Source: Eubacterium sp. CAG:251
GTDB taxonomy: Bacteria > Bacillota > Clostridia > Oscillospirales > Acutalibacteraceae
NCBI GenBank assembly: GCA_000436835.1
Contig: FR889131.1
Location: 1-42,539, forward strand
Direction of reading: 5' to 3'
DNA length: 42,539 nt
Part shown: in pieces, positions 8,294 to 16,167 of the stretch
How the letters are laid out: the number at the start of each line of letters is the position of its first letter
Position numbering within the stretch: position 1 is the first letter of the stretch
The notes under the pieces: generated by a model
Seen by the model: only the letters and a program-made list of their open reading frames with translations
What the model was told of the DNA's origin: nothing
Databases searched by the model: none
Program-made: the position numbers and the translations under genes

Positions 8294-8862
8294 AAAATGA
8301 ATTCCGCAAAAAATATAAACAAGCACGCAAAAATATTTCAGAAAAAAGAAGCAAGGACAAATTGATTAACGAATTTCTTTGCAATATGGAGTGTTATAAA
8401 AGCTGTGATATGGTTCTTTTTTATGCCGCACTTGATGATGAGGTTAATTTGGATTTATCAATTAAAGCTTCACTCGATTACGGTAAAAAAGTAGCCTTGC
8501 CTGTTTGTATTGACAATAACGGTAAAATGCAATATTATTACATAAGGTCACTTGACGATGTTAAAATCGGTGCTTTCGGTGTTCGTGAGCCTGATGTTAA
8601 TTTTTGTTCCTTGGTTGACGATTATACCGACGCAATCTGTATTGTTCCTGCGATTGCATTTGATAAATCGGGATATCGCCTTGGCTACGGCAAGGGATAC
8701 TATGACAGATTTTTATGTAATTTTAATGGAATATCAATCGGTATTTCCTATGATGAATGTATAACTCAAAAACTTTGTGTTGACAGTTTTGATATTTCTG
8801 TTGACTATATAGTTACTCAAAGCGGTGTATTTTCTACCGCACAAGGAGGTAAAAATGGATAA
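8284..8862 (+). CDS. 5-formyltetrahydrofolate cyclo-ligase
   Basis: The 192-residue enzyme converts 5-formyl-THF to 5,10-methenyl-THF with ATP and so recycles an inhibitory folate. Visible family marks are the N-terminal KNEFRKKYKQAR, PVCIDNNGKMQYY in the middle, and the glycine-rich LGYGKGYYDRFL (about 139-150) that binds ATP phosphate. The length is standard. The start overlaps the DJ-1 gene by ten bases in another frame, and the end overlaps mltG by eight bases, so translation is probably coupled along this run. Confidence 0.92.
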   Translation: MSIKNEFRKKYKQARKNISEKRSKDKLINEFLCNMECYKSCDMVLFYAALDDEVNLDLSIKASLDYGKKVALPVCIDNNGKMQYYYIRSLDDVKIGAFGVREPDVNFCSLVDDYTDAICIVPAIAFDKSGYRLGYGKGYYDRFLCNFNGISIGISYDECITQKLCVDSFDISVDYIVTQSGVFSTAQGGKNG

Positions 8863-10159
8863 TAATGAATTTAAGCTTAACGAAACAGGCATAAATCCTG
8901 TTAATACGGCAAGCGAAAATAATGATGTCTATTTTACTAATGTTAAAACACAAAAGGCAGATATAAACAGACGTGAAAATATCACCCATACTGCGCAAAA
9001 TAACGCAAGTGATATCCCTAAAAAGCGTGTTCCGGTAAAAAGAGGTAAAGGTGTAACGTCGACGTATGTCTTTTTTATTGTTGTTATTGCGCTTTCTATG
9101 CTAATTTCAGTTTATGCGATTTTTTGTATGAATGATGTGTTTGGTATCACAAAAACGACTTCAACTGTTACTGTCAACCTTGATAAATCAATCGATAATG
9201 TTGATGATGCAATTGATGTTCTTTCTGACAACGGTTTAATTAAATGCAAAAATTTCTGCAAGCTTTTCGCTAAATACAGAGAGCGTAATATCGGCCCTAA
9301 TATTAAAAACGGATATTATAATAAAGATTATAAATACGATGCCGGAATTTACTATCTTAACGGAAAAATGGGCGTTGAGGGTATGCTTGTCGCTTTTCAG
9401 GGTAATAATGCCACTGCCGAAACAGTAAGCCTTATGTTTCCGGAAGGTACAACCGTTCCTGAAATTGTTCAAAAATTAGCAGATAACGAGGTTTGCGATA
9501 AGACTGCTTTGCTTTCGGTTATTCAATCAGCTGATTTTTCGTATTCTCTTGTATCAGATTTAAAGGCGAGCGAGCAGGTTCCGTATAGGCTTGAAGGCTA
9601 TCTTTTCCCTGATACGTATGAATTTTATGTTGGTGAAACTGCAAACTCTGTTATCAAAAAATTCCTTGCAAACGGGGATACAAAGATTAAAGAAAAATAC
9701 AGAACACGTGCTCAAGAACTTGGATATTCTATGAACGATATTATGAAAATTGCTTCGATTATTCAGTGTGAGGCAGGTAATAAGGAACAAATGAAAACAA
9801 TTTCTGCCGTTATTCATAATCGTTTAAAGGACCAGGCTAATTTCCCGCTTTTGGGTGTTGATTCAACAGGGGATTATATTACTAATAAAGTTGCTCCTGC
9901 TCTTACGTCAACTTCTGCGCATACTGCTGATTATTATAAAACATACTATAGCACCACAGGCTCATCAACCGTTGTAGGTTTACCGCCAAGCCCGATTTGC
10001 AATCCGGGAATTGATGCAATAGTAGCAGCTCTTTATCCTGCAAATGTAGATTATTACTATTTCTTCCATGATACTAAGGGCAATATGTATACGGCAAAAA
10101 CTTATTCTGAATTTAAACAAAAGGCAGCAACCTATGCTCCTTATCTTAATGTGAACTAA
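8855..10159 (+). CDS. mltG: Endolytic murein transglycosylase
   Basis: The 434-residue membrane protein cleaves nascent peptidoglycan strands and is thought to set glycan length. A disordered, Asn/Lys-rich cytoplasmic N terminus of about 65 residues is followed by one membrane helix (about 66-90) and the YceG/MltG domain outside. Catalytic Glu306 lies in IIQCEAG, and the family motifs EGYLFPDTYEF and VIHNRL flank it. The ATG at 8855 is fixed by AAGGAGGT nine bases upstream, inside the cyclo-ligase gene. It overlaps the following U32 gene by one base; the mltG-U32 neighbourhood is also present in Bacillus (yrrL to yrrO). Confidence 0.94.
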   Translation: MDNNEFKLNETGINPVNTASENNDVYFTNVKTQKADINRRENITHTAQNNASDIPKKRVPVKRGKGVTSTYVFFIVVIALSMLISVYAIFCMNDVFGITKTTSTVTVNLDKSIDNVDDAIDVLSDNGLIKCKNFCKLFAKYRERNIGPNIKNGYYNKDYKYDAGIYYLNGKMGVEGMLVAFQGNNATAETVSLMFPEGTTVPEIVQKLADNEVCDKTALLSVIQSADFSYSLVSDLKASEQVPYRLEGYLFPDTYEFYVGETANSVIKKFLANGDTKIKEKYRTRAQELGYSMNDIMKIASIIQCEAGNKEQMKTISAVIHNRLKDQANFPLLGVDSTGDYITNKVAPALTSTSAHTADYYKTYYSTTGSSTVVGLPPSPICNPGIDAIVAALYPANVDYYYFFHDTKGNMYTAKTYSEFKQKAATYAPYLNVN

Positions 10160-11385
10160 TGAGAAATATTGAATTACTTTCACCTTGCGGTGATTTTGAA
10201 AGATTAAAACTTGCACTTAAATTTGGCGCCGATGCAGTATACCTTGCAGGTGAAATGTTTGGTATGCGCACAAATCCGTCAAATTTTAGTGCAGATGAAT
10301 TAAAAAAAGCTGTTGAACTTGCTCACTCACTCGGTAAAAAAGTTTATTTAACCTGCAATACCTTACCGAGAAATGATGAAATCGAGAAACTTCCCGAATT
10401 TTTGAAATATGCTCAGGATATCGGTATTGACGCATTTATTATTGCTGATATCGGCGTAATGGCGCTGGCAAAAAAATATGCTCCGAATGTTGATATTCAT
10501 ATGTCAACTCAGGTTGGAATTGTTAATTATCAAACGGCTAATACACTTTATGAAATGGGCGCAAGCAGAATTGTTACCGCTCGTGAACTTTCGCTTGATG
10601 AAATTAAAACAATTCGTGATAAAACTCCAAGTGATTTAGAAATCGAGGTATTTGTTCACGGCGCTATGTGTATGAGCTTTTCAGGCAGATGCATTTTGTC
10701 TGATTATATGACTCACAGAGATGCTAACCGTGGCGATTGCGCTCAGCCTTGCCGATGGAAATATCATCTTGTTGAGGAAACTCGTCCGGGTCAATATTTC
10801 CCGATTAATGAGGAAAAGAACGGCACATATATCTTTAATTCTCGTGACCTTTGTATGATTGAGCATATTCCCGAACTTGTTGATGCAGGCGTTGATTCGT
10901 TTAAAATCGAAGGAAGGGCAAAAAGCGAGTATTATACTGCAATTGTAACTTACGCTTATCGCAACGCTATTGATGAATATCTCAAAAATCCTACCGATGA
11001 TTTCAAGCCGTCTCAGTGGATTCTTGACGAAATGGAAAAAATGAGCCATCGTGAATACACAACGGGATTTAATTTTGGTCCGATTGAAAACGGTCAGGTT
11101 ACAGATACGGGAGGATATATCAGAAATTGGGATGTATGTGCTCTTTTTAGAGATTATTCAAACGGCAGGCTTATTGTAAGTCAGCGCAACAGATTTTTTG
11201 AGGGTGATGAACTTGAGGTTGTTGAGCCGGGTAAAAAGCCCTATAAATTAGTTGTTGAGGATTTGTATAACCTCGATGATGACGAAAAGGTTGATGTTGC
11301 AAATAAGGCCACCGATACCTATTCATTTAAATGTGATAAGCCTGTATCGTCAGATGCCATATTCCGACGTCAAAGAACTGAATAA
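10159..11385 (+). CDS. trhP: U32-family tRNA hydroxylation protein (collagenase-like)
   Basis: The 408-residue protein is a U32-family member. The N-terminal barrel starts ELLSPCGDFERLKLALKFGADAVY, and the U32 signature region has GAMCMSFSGRC, RGDCAQPC and KIEGRAKS. The Cys of these motifs are the likely cofactor ligands. Family members once called collagenases are now linked to 5-hydroxyuridine formation at tRNA position 34 using prephenate (TrhP; YrrO in Bacillus); that role is inferred by homology. The ATG overlaps the mltG stop (TAATG). A terminator-like hairpin follows 6 bases after the stop. Confidence 0.85.
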   Translation: MRNIELLSPCGDFERLKLALKFGADAVYLAGEMFGMRTNPSNFSADELKKAVELAHSLGKKVYLTCNTLPRNDEIEKLPEFLKYAQDIGIDAFIIADIGVMALAKKYAPNVDIHMSTQVGIVNYQTANTLYEMGASRIVTARELSLDEIKTIRDKTPSDLEIEVFVHGAMCMSFSGRCILSDYMTHRDANRGDCAQPCRWKYHLVEETRPGQYFPINEEKNGTYIFNSRDLCMIEHIPELVDAGVDSFKIEGRAKSEYYTAIVTYAYRNAIDEYLKNPTDDFKPSQWILDEMEKMSHREYTTGFNFGPIENGQVTDTGGYIRNWDVCALFRDYSNGRLIVSQRNRFFEGDELEVVEPGKKPYKLVVEDLYNLDDDEKVDVANKATDTYSFKCDKPVSSDAIFRRQRTE

Positions 11386-11391
11386 AATTTA

Positions 11392-11426
11392 ACCCCCTTG
11401 TGAAAACTTTACACAGGGGGTATTTT
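11392..11426 (+). terminator. Terminator-like hairpin that includes the next gene's ribosome site
   Basis: The arms 11392-11402 and 11412-11421 pair over ten positions with one bulged T, followed by five T (11423-11427). It would end the dgt-to-trhP transcript. The G-run of the 3' arm (11416-11421) is also the only Shine-Dalgarno-like sequence ahead of the ATG at 11428. Confidence 0.7.
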
Positions 11427-11427
11427 T

Positions 11428-12894
11428 ATGCGAAAAAGAGTTATTTCCTTGGGAGTTGCGTTTGCGATACTTCTCAGCGTGGCACTCGGTAGATGTGGCT
11501 ATATTAGTTTTAGTAATTCTTATAAAGTTGATAATTCATATAATAGCGTTACTATTGATATTTCAACTCTTTTTACTAATATTTATTCACGAAACGGTGA
11601 ACTGCTAAATAACAATTCAAAATCCGTTTATGCTGTAATTAAACCAAATGAAAAGGCAATGAGTGAACTGAAACTCCTTTATTCAAATGAACAAATTAAA
11701 GTAATTACCGATGAGTTGAAAAAGGGGTATCCTGTTATTATGCCTGTTCAAAAATATTTTAAAACAAAATATATTCGCCTTGTTGAAACAGTTAAAGAAA
11801 ACGATGAAAATATGCTTTGCCGCCATTTTATAGATAAATCCTGTGCAGGCCTTGAAAAATATACGGATAAAAAAATCGGCACCTTGTCGGTAAATTATAA
11901 TGTCGACGCTCTTGGCAGAGTGCTTGACGGCGATAACGGCAGATTGATTAATAAAAACTATAATTCCACTGACGGAATTAAAATATCTATTGATGAAAAT
12001 ATTCAAAAAATTGCAGAAGAAAGTGCAAAATCACTTGATAAGGGAAGTATTGTTGTGCTTGATACAAAAACTTCTCAAATTTTAGGCGCTGTCAGTCTCG
12101 GCGGCGATTATCTTAACCGCTCCATTTCATCTTATGCTGTCGGCTCAATCTTTAAACTTGTTGTTGCCGCTTGTGCACTTGAAAATAATATAAATCCATC
12201 CTATACGTGCAAAAGTAAAATCAAAGTCGGCGATATAACATTTCATTGCCAAAATAAACATAAACACGGCAAACAGCATATTAAACAGGCGCTTGCAAAT
12301 TCCTGCAATTGTTATTTCGTAAATCTTGCTTTAAAAATAGGAAAAGATAAGCTTTATAATTTTTCTAAATCCCTCAGTTTCGGTGATTCTTTTAATCTTT
12401 ATGATAATACCTTTCCTGTATCCGGTGCCTCTTTTCCTACCGTAGAGGAACTTAAATCCGACGGTCAGCTTGCACTTTTGGGTTTTGGCCAAGGCAAACT
12501 TACCGACACTCCGGTCCATTTTGCAAGCATTGTGGCGGCTATATCAAACGGCGGATATTATAACTCACCGACTTTGAATATTAAAAATTTTCCTTCAAAT
12601 CAAGCAATTTCTTCTAAAACTTGTGCTGTTCTCAGGAATTATATGAAAAATGTTGTTGAAAACGGTACAGGTTTTAACGCTCAATATAAATCTCAAACGG
12701 CAGGCAAAACCGCAACGGCTCAAAGCGGAATTTATGTTGACGGTAAAGAACAGCTCAATACTTGGTTTGTCGGCTTTTACCCTTATGATAATCCTAAATA
12801 TTCAATAGTTGTTATGCGTGAGGGCGGAAAAAGCGGTGCCGGCGATTGCTGTCCTGTTTTTAGGACTATTGTTGAAAAAATTGATAATATGTAG
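11428..12894 (+). CDS. Class B penicillin-binding protein (transpeptidase), compact form
   Basis: The 488-residue protein has an N-terminal membrane anchor (about 4-24), a reduced dimerisation/pedestal region and a transpeptidase domain. The active-site triad is S240-I-F-K243, S292-C-N294 and K427-T-A429; the last is normally KTG. Neighbouring AGKTATAQSG and NTWFVGFYPYDNPKY agree with PBP2/SpoVD/FtsI relatives. It is shorter than typical FtsI or SpoVD (about 550-740 residues), lacks a PASTA domain and has no large insert. It probably cross-links peptidoglycan peptides, with the specific process unknown. Translation seems to depend on a G-run buried in the preceding hairpin. Confidence 0.85.
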   Translation: MRKRVISLGVAFAILLSVALGRCGYISFSNSYKVDNSYNSVTIDISTLFTNIYSRNGELLNNNSKSVYAVIKPNEKAMSELKLLYSNEQIKVITDELKKGYPVIMPVQKYFKTKYIRLVETVKENDENMLCRHFIDKSCAGLEKYTDKKIGTLSVNYNVDALGRVLDGDNGRLINKNYNSTDGIKISIDENIQKIAEESAKSLDKGSIVVLDTKTSQILGAVSLGGDYLNRSISSYAVGSIFKLVVAACALENNINPSYTCKSKIKVGDITFHCQNKHKHGKQHIKQALANSCNCYFVNLALKIGKDKLYNFSKSLSFGDSFNLYDNTFPVSGASFPTVEELKSDGQLALLGFGQGKLTDTPVHFASIVAAISNGGYYNSPTLNIKNFPSNQAISSKTCAVLRNYMKNVVENGTGFNAQYKSQTAGKTATAQSGIYVDGKEQLNTWFVGFYPYDNPKYSIVVMREGGKSGAGDCCPVFRTIVEKIDNM

Positions 12895-12900
12895 TATAAT
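12872..12900 (+). promoter_or_regulatory. Promoter for the WYL regulator, inside the PBP gene end
   Basis: TTGAAA (12872-12877), a 17-base spacer and TATAAT (12895-12900). The -35 and spacer lie in the last codons of the PBP gene, and transcription would start about 25 bases before the regulator's ATG. Confidence 0.7.
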
Positions 12901-12930
12901 GTTGTTGATTAAATAATAGGGGATAACATT

Positions 12931-13935
12931 ATGCAATATTCTAAGCTTAAAACCTTGCTGATTTATAATATTCTCGAAAAATACAGCGATGAAGAGCACC
13001 CTTTGTCAACTACGGATTTAATTTCCATGCTTGAGGAAAAAGGTGTTAAATGTGAACGAAAATCTATTTATGCCGATATTGCCGCTCTTAATGATATCGG
13101 TTGTGATATTATTACCGTAACAAGTCCAAAACGTGGCTTTTTTATGGCTTCAAGGACTTTTGAAATTCCCGAAGTAATGCTTCTTATCGACGCCGTTTCA
13201 AGTGCCGGCTTTATCACTCCTAAAAAAACAGCATCTCTTATTGAAAAGCTTGAAACACTTGTGTCTGTCGAACAGGCAAAGACAATGAAAAGTCAAGTAT
13301 ATGTTGATACTTCTTGCGCTAAATGCGATAATGAAGAAATTTATATTATTATCGACCGCCTTAATAACGCAATTGCTGATGAAAAAAAGGTTAAATTCGT
13401 TTATCGCAGGCGTAGCGTTGACGTGCAAAACCGTAAAAAACATACTGAAAAAACGTTTACCGTATCTCCGTATGCTCTTATTTGGAAGGATGACCATTAT
13501 TATCTTGTCTGTAATAATCAAAAATACGATAATCTTATGAATCTTCGTATCGACAGAATGAAAAAGCTTGAAGTTCTTGACGAGCCGTCACGTCATTTCA
13601 GCGAAGTAAGCCCTTATAAAGATAAGTTTGACGAACACGATTATGTGTCAAAACGTTTTAATATGTTTTCGGGCGACGAATGTAAGGTAACGCTTAAATG
13701 TAATATTCAATTGCAGGAGGAAATGCTTGACCGCTTCGGCAAAAATATTCCGCTTACCGCTGTTGACGGCAATCATTTTGAAACTACTGTTACCGCTACC
13801 ATGTCTGACGGCTTCATCTCTTGGCTTATGCAGTACGGCGACGGCGTAGAGGTCACTTCGCCTAAAAAGCTTGCTAAAATGGTACGTGATAAGGCTAAAA
13901 CTATATATAATATGTATAAGGGGAAAAAGTTGTGA
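12931..13935 (+). CDS. HTH and WYL-domain transcriptional regulator
   Basis: The 334-residue protein has an N-terminal winged helix-turn-helix (about 5-70, with STTDLISMLEEKG and SIYADIAALNDIG) and a WYL domain at about 145-220 (VSPYALIWKDDHYYLVC), followed by a WCX-type C-terminal part. WYL proteins bind small or nucleic-acid ligands and control transcription; the target here is unknown. The WYL tripeptide itself reads ALIW. It has its own promoter, and its stop overlaps the GTG of the following secreted LRR gene by three bases, so the LRR gene is part of the same transcript. Confidence 0.88.
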   Translation: MQYSKLKTLLIYNILEKYSDEEHPLSTTDLISMLEEKGVKCERKSIYADIAALNDIGCDIITVTSPKRGFFMASRTFEIPEVMLLIDAVSSAGFITPKKTASLIEKLETLVSVEQAKTMKSQVYVDTSCAKCDNEEIYIIIDRLNNAIADEKKVKFVYRRRSVDVQNRKKHTEKTFTVSPYALIWKDDHYYLVCNNQKYDNLMNLRIDRMKKLEVLDEPSRHFSEVSPYKDKFDEHDYVSKRFNMFSGDECKVTLKCNIQLQEEMLDRFGKNIPLTAVDGNHFETTVTATMSDGFISWLMQYGDGVEVTSPKKLAKMVRDKAKTIYNMYKGKKL

Positions 13936-14480
13936 AAAATAAGTTGATTAAAATTCTTTGTCCTTTTCTTGCACTTGCCGTTTGCCTGTCCGTTTTTTCA
14001 CTGATAGCTTTCGGCGACGATACCGATATTAACGGTACATATAAATATACAAGCGATACGGATACTCTTGAAATTTTCAGCGATGATATTATGATTGACA
14101 GAACTGAGGCTGACTTTTCTAAAAACCCTTGGTTTTCTTATAAATCATCAATTAAGCATATTCTAATTCATAACGGAGTTACTAAAATAAGTGATTTGGC
14201 ATTTTCAAGAATGGATAATTTGCTTGATGTTCAAATTCCCGATACTGTTGTTTCAATAGGTAATTCTGCTTTCGCAGGCAACGATAACCTTAATAAACTT
14301 GAAATTTCCGATAATGTAACTTCAATAGGCGATTACGCTTTCGGTTTGAATTCAAAAATGCTTGTTAAATCCGATTTTGAATGTGTTTGCTCCTCAGTAA
14401 GCTTTGCTCAAAGCTGGTGCTTGAAAAATTATATTCCTTTTACAACAGAATTTGTAGGCAATTCTCAATTGAGTCAATAA
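13932..14480 (+). CDS. Secreted leucine-rich-repeat (BspA-type) protein, probably frameshifted at its end
   Basis: The 182-residue product has a signal peptide (about 1-28, ending near LIAFGDD) and a short run of BspA/LRR_5-type repeats: VTKISDLAFSRMDNL, VVSIGNSAFAGNDNL and VTSIGDYAFGLNSKM at about 80-145, then AQSWCLKNYIPF. Such proteins mediate surface contacts. The GTG start overlaps the WYL regulator stop. The frame stops at 14478-14480, but another frame continues to a stop at 14528-14530 and encodes TTSVTPDNGGDGFDF, a plausible protein tail, so a one-base indel or a sequencing error is likely. No anchoring motif is visible. Confidence 0.7.
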   Translation: MKNKLIKILCPFLALAVCLSVFSLIAFGDDTDINGTYKYTSDTDTLEIFSDDIMIDRTEADFSKNPWFSYKSSIKHILIHNGVTKISDLAFSRMDNLLDVQIPDTVVSIGNSAFAGNDNLNKLEISDNVTSIGDYAFGLNSKMLVKSDFECVCSSVSFAQSWCLKNYIPFTTEFVGNSQLSQ

Positions 14481-14532
14481 TAACAACTTCCGTTACTCCG
14501 GATAATGGCGGCGACGGATTTGATTTCTAATT

Positions 14533-14565
14533 AAAAAAGCAGGAGATTTTCTCCTGCTTTTTCTT
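14533..14565 (+). terminator. Rho-independent terminator after the LRR gene
   Basis: An 8-bp perfect stem (14539-14546 with 14550-14557), three-base loop and T-rich tail; A-rich on the 5' side, so it may also act on the opposite strand. Confidence 0.85.
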
Positions 14566-14590
14566 TTTGCTTTTAATTGATTTAACGTAA

Positions 14591-14623
14591 AAAAAGAGAA
14601 ATGACTTCGTCATTTCTCTTTTT
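14591..14623. terminator. Bidirectional terminator between convergent genes
   Basis: A 15-bp perfect stem (14591-14605 with 14609-14623) with a three-base loop. It has A5 on one flank and T5 on the other, suited to ending transcription from both the LRR gene (+) and the oxidoreductase gene (-). Confidence 0.85.
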
Positions 14624-14650
14624 GCATTTTGTCTATTGTTTTTTTACACC

Positions 14651-14684
14651 GTAGGGGCGACCATTGGTCGCCTAAATCGGGCGA
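14651..14684. repeat. REP-like palindromic sequence
   Basis: GTAGGGGCGACC-ATT-GGTCGCC forms a 7-8 bp GC-rich hairpin in an AT-rich setting, followed by the small palindrome ATCGGGCGAT. Very similar GTAGGGGCGACC palindromes recur in intergenic regions of many Clostridia genomes; this is my recollection, not a search. Only one copy is seen in the window. Confidence 0.4.
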
Positions 14685-14705
14685 TTGATAAGTCAAATTA
14701 TATTA

Positions 14706-16016
14706 TTAAAATTCAACCTTTTGAGGCTGTCCGCCGTGTTCTCTTGATTCATCTGCAAGGTAAACTGCAAGGTGACCTGCAACGCTGTCAAAAATCGAGG
14801 TGCAGGCAAGGCTTGGTTTTTCACCCTGAATGAATTTAACAAAATCCTCTGCAAGCCTTTCGTCGCCGCCGCCGTGACCGCCGTAAGCGCCAACCATATC
14901 GCCGTTTACATTAAGGTCAACCTCTTCAATCCTGCATTCGCCGTTATGAGCGTCAGGGGACGGGTCAATTTTTGAAACATAAAACTTAGATTCCTCAAAG
15001 TTACCGAAAATTTCGCCCTTTGTACCGATAATATGAATATTTCTTCTCGGCTCGCTTGAACCGCCGACCATATTATGAGTAGCAGTTGCACCGCTTGCAA
15101 AATTGATAAGTACGCTTTGGTGGTCAACAACATTATTGTCGCACTTAAACATACATCTTGCATAAGGGCTGTCGCTTTTCATAAGCTTAATTTTATCCTC
15201 AATAGTCGGATTTTCAATTCCTTCAAGTGCGTCCCAAACGTAGAAAGCCCATCTGTCCGGGTGGTCTATGTATAATCTCTTAGTTGAATAAACGCAAGTG
15301 TCAACAAGAGGGCAGTCCTTCATACAAATTGTACCTGCGCCCTTAGGTGCGTTCTCCGGCTTAAACTGATATTTACTGCCGAATGATGAAATTTGAGTAG
15401 GCTTTGTTTCAGCCATCATCCACATAATAATATCAAGGTCGTGGCAACATTTAGCAAGAAGCATACTTGTGTGGCACTTGTTAGAATTAGCCCATTTACC
15501 TCTCACATAAGACGTTGAAAGATGATGATAAGAAACGTGCTCGTTAGTTTGGATATTAATTATATCTCCGATTTCGCCGTCAACAATTCTTTTTTTAATT
15601 CCATAATAAAAAGGAGTATATCTAAGCACATGGCATATCATAACCTTAGAGTTATTTTTCTTTGCACAGTCAACAAGCTCTCTCATTTCCTCCTCATTAA
15701 CTGCAAAAGGCTTTTCAAGAAGCATATCATATCCGCAATTAAGAAGAGGAACGGCAGTTTCAATATGTTGTTCGTCCATAGTACCGTTAATAATTGTATC
15801 TGCAAGCTTACCTTTTTTGGCAAGTTCATCCGCATTTTCAAAGCACATATCTTCAGAAAAGCCAAACTTTTCCATACACTGCTTTCTTCTTATTGGGTTA
15901 GGGTCAGCAACGCCGACAATTTTCAAAAGCTCAGGATTTGTAAGTGCAAGCTTACTGTAAACCATTGCTCTGTGACCTGCGCCGACGATAATAGCTGTTA
16001 CAGGTTTTTTATTCAT
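14706..16016 (-). CDS. Gfo/Idh/MocA-family oxidoreductase
   Basis: The 436-residue protein has an N-terminal Rossmann fold (AIIVGAGHRAMVYSK, about 8-22) for NAD(P), the family EKPFAVNEEE motif near 99-108 that supplies the catalytic Lys, and a C-terminal sugar-binding alpha/beta domain. A cysteine group (TICMKDCPLVDTC, about 242-254) matches an insert seen in a subset of the family and may be structural or bind metal. The substrate is probably a sugar, inositol or derivative; it cannot be named. The ribosome site AAGAGG precedes ATG 16016. The gene is monocistronic with a promoter at 16046-16074. Confidence 0.88.
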   Translation of the reverse strand: MNKKPVTAIIVGAGHRAMVYSKLALTNPELLKIVGVADPNPIRRKQCMEKFGFSEDMCFENADELAKKGKLADTIINGTMDEQHIETAVPLLNCGYDMLLEKPFAVNEEEMRELVDCAKKNNSKVMICHVLRYTPFYYGIKKRIVDGEIGDIINIQTNEHVSYHHLSTSYVRGKWANSNKCHTSMLLAKCCHDLDIIMWMMAETKPTQISSFGSKYQFKPENAPKGAGTICMKDCPLVDTCVYSTKRLYIDHPDRWAFYVWDALEGIENPTIEDKIKLMKSDSPYARCMFKCDNNVVDHQSVLINFASGATATHNMVGGSSEPRRNIHIIGTKGEIFGNFEESKFYVSKIDPSPDAHNGECRIEEVDLNVNGDMVGAYGGHGGGDERLAEDFVKFIQGEKPSLACTSIFDSVAGHLAVYLADESREHGGQPQKVEF

Positions 16017-16045
16017 ATTAACTACCTCTTAAGTTATTTTTTTAT

Positions 16046-16074
16046 ACTATACACCTTTGATTAAACAATGTAAA
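16046..16074 (-). promoter_or_regulatory. Promoter of the oxidoreductase gene
   Basis: On the minus strand TTTACA (16074-16069), 17-base spacer, TATAGT (16051-16046). The start codon lies about 30 bases downstream. Confidence 0.6.
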
Positions 16075-16102
16075 GGATATAAACAAATTTTTTTGTAATT
16101 AG

Positions 16103-16130
16103 TTGACATTATAGTTGTAAGTATTATAAT
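16103..16130 (+). promoter_or_regulatory. Promoter of the ABC exporter operon
   Basis: TTGACA (16103-16108), 16-base spacer, TATAAT (16125-16130). It is a near-consensus sigma-A promoter about 38 bases ahead of the first start codon, divergent from the oxidoreductase promoter. Confidence 0.75.
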
Positions 16131-16167
16131 ATATAAATTAGTAAGTTATGTTGAATGGAGATTTAAT

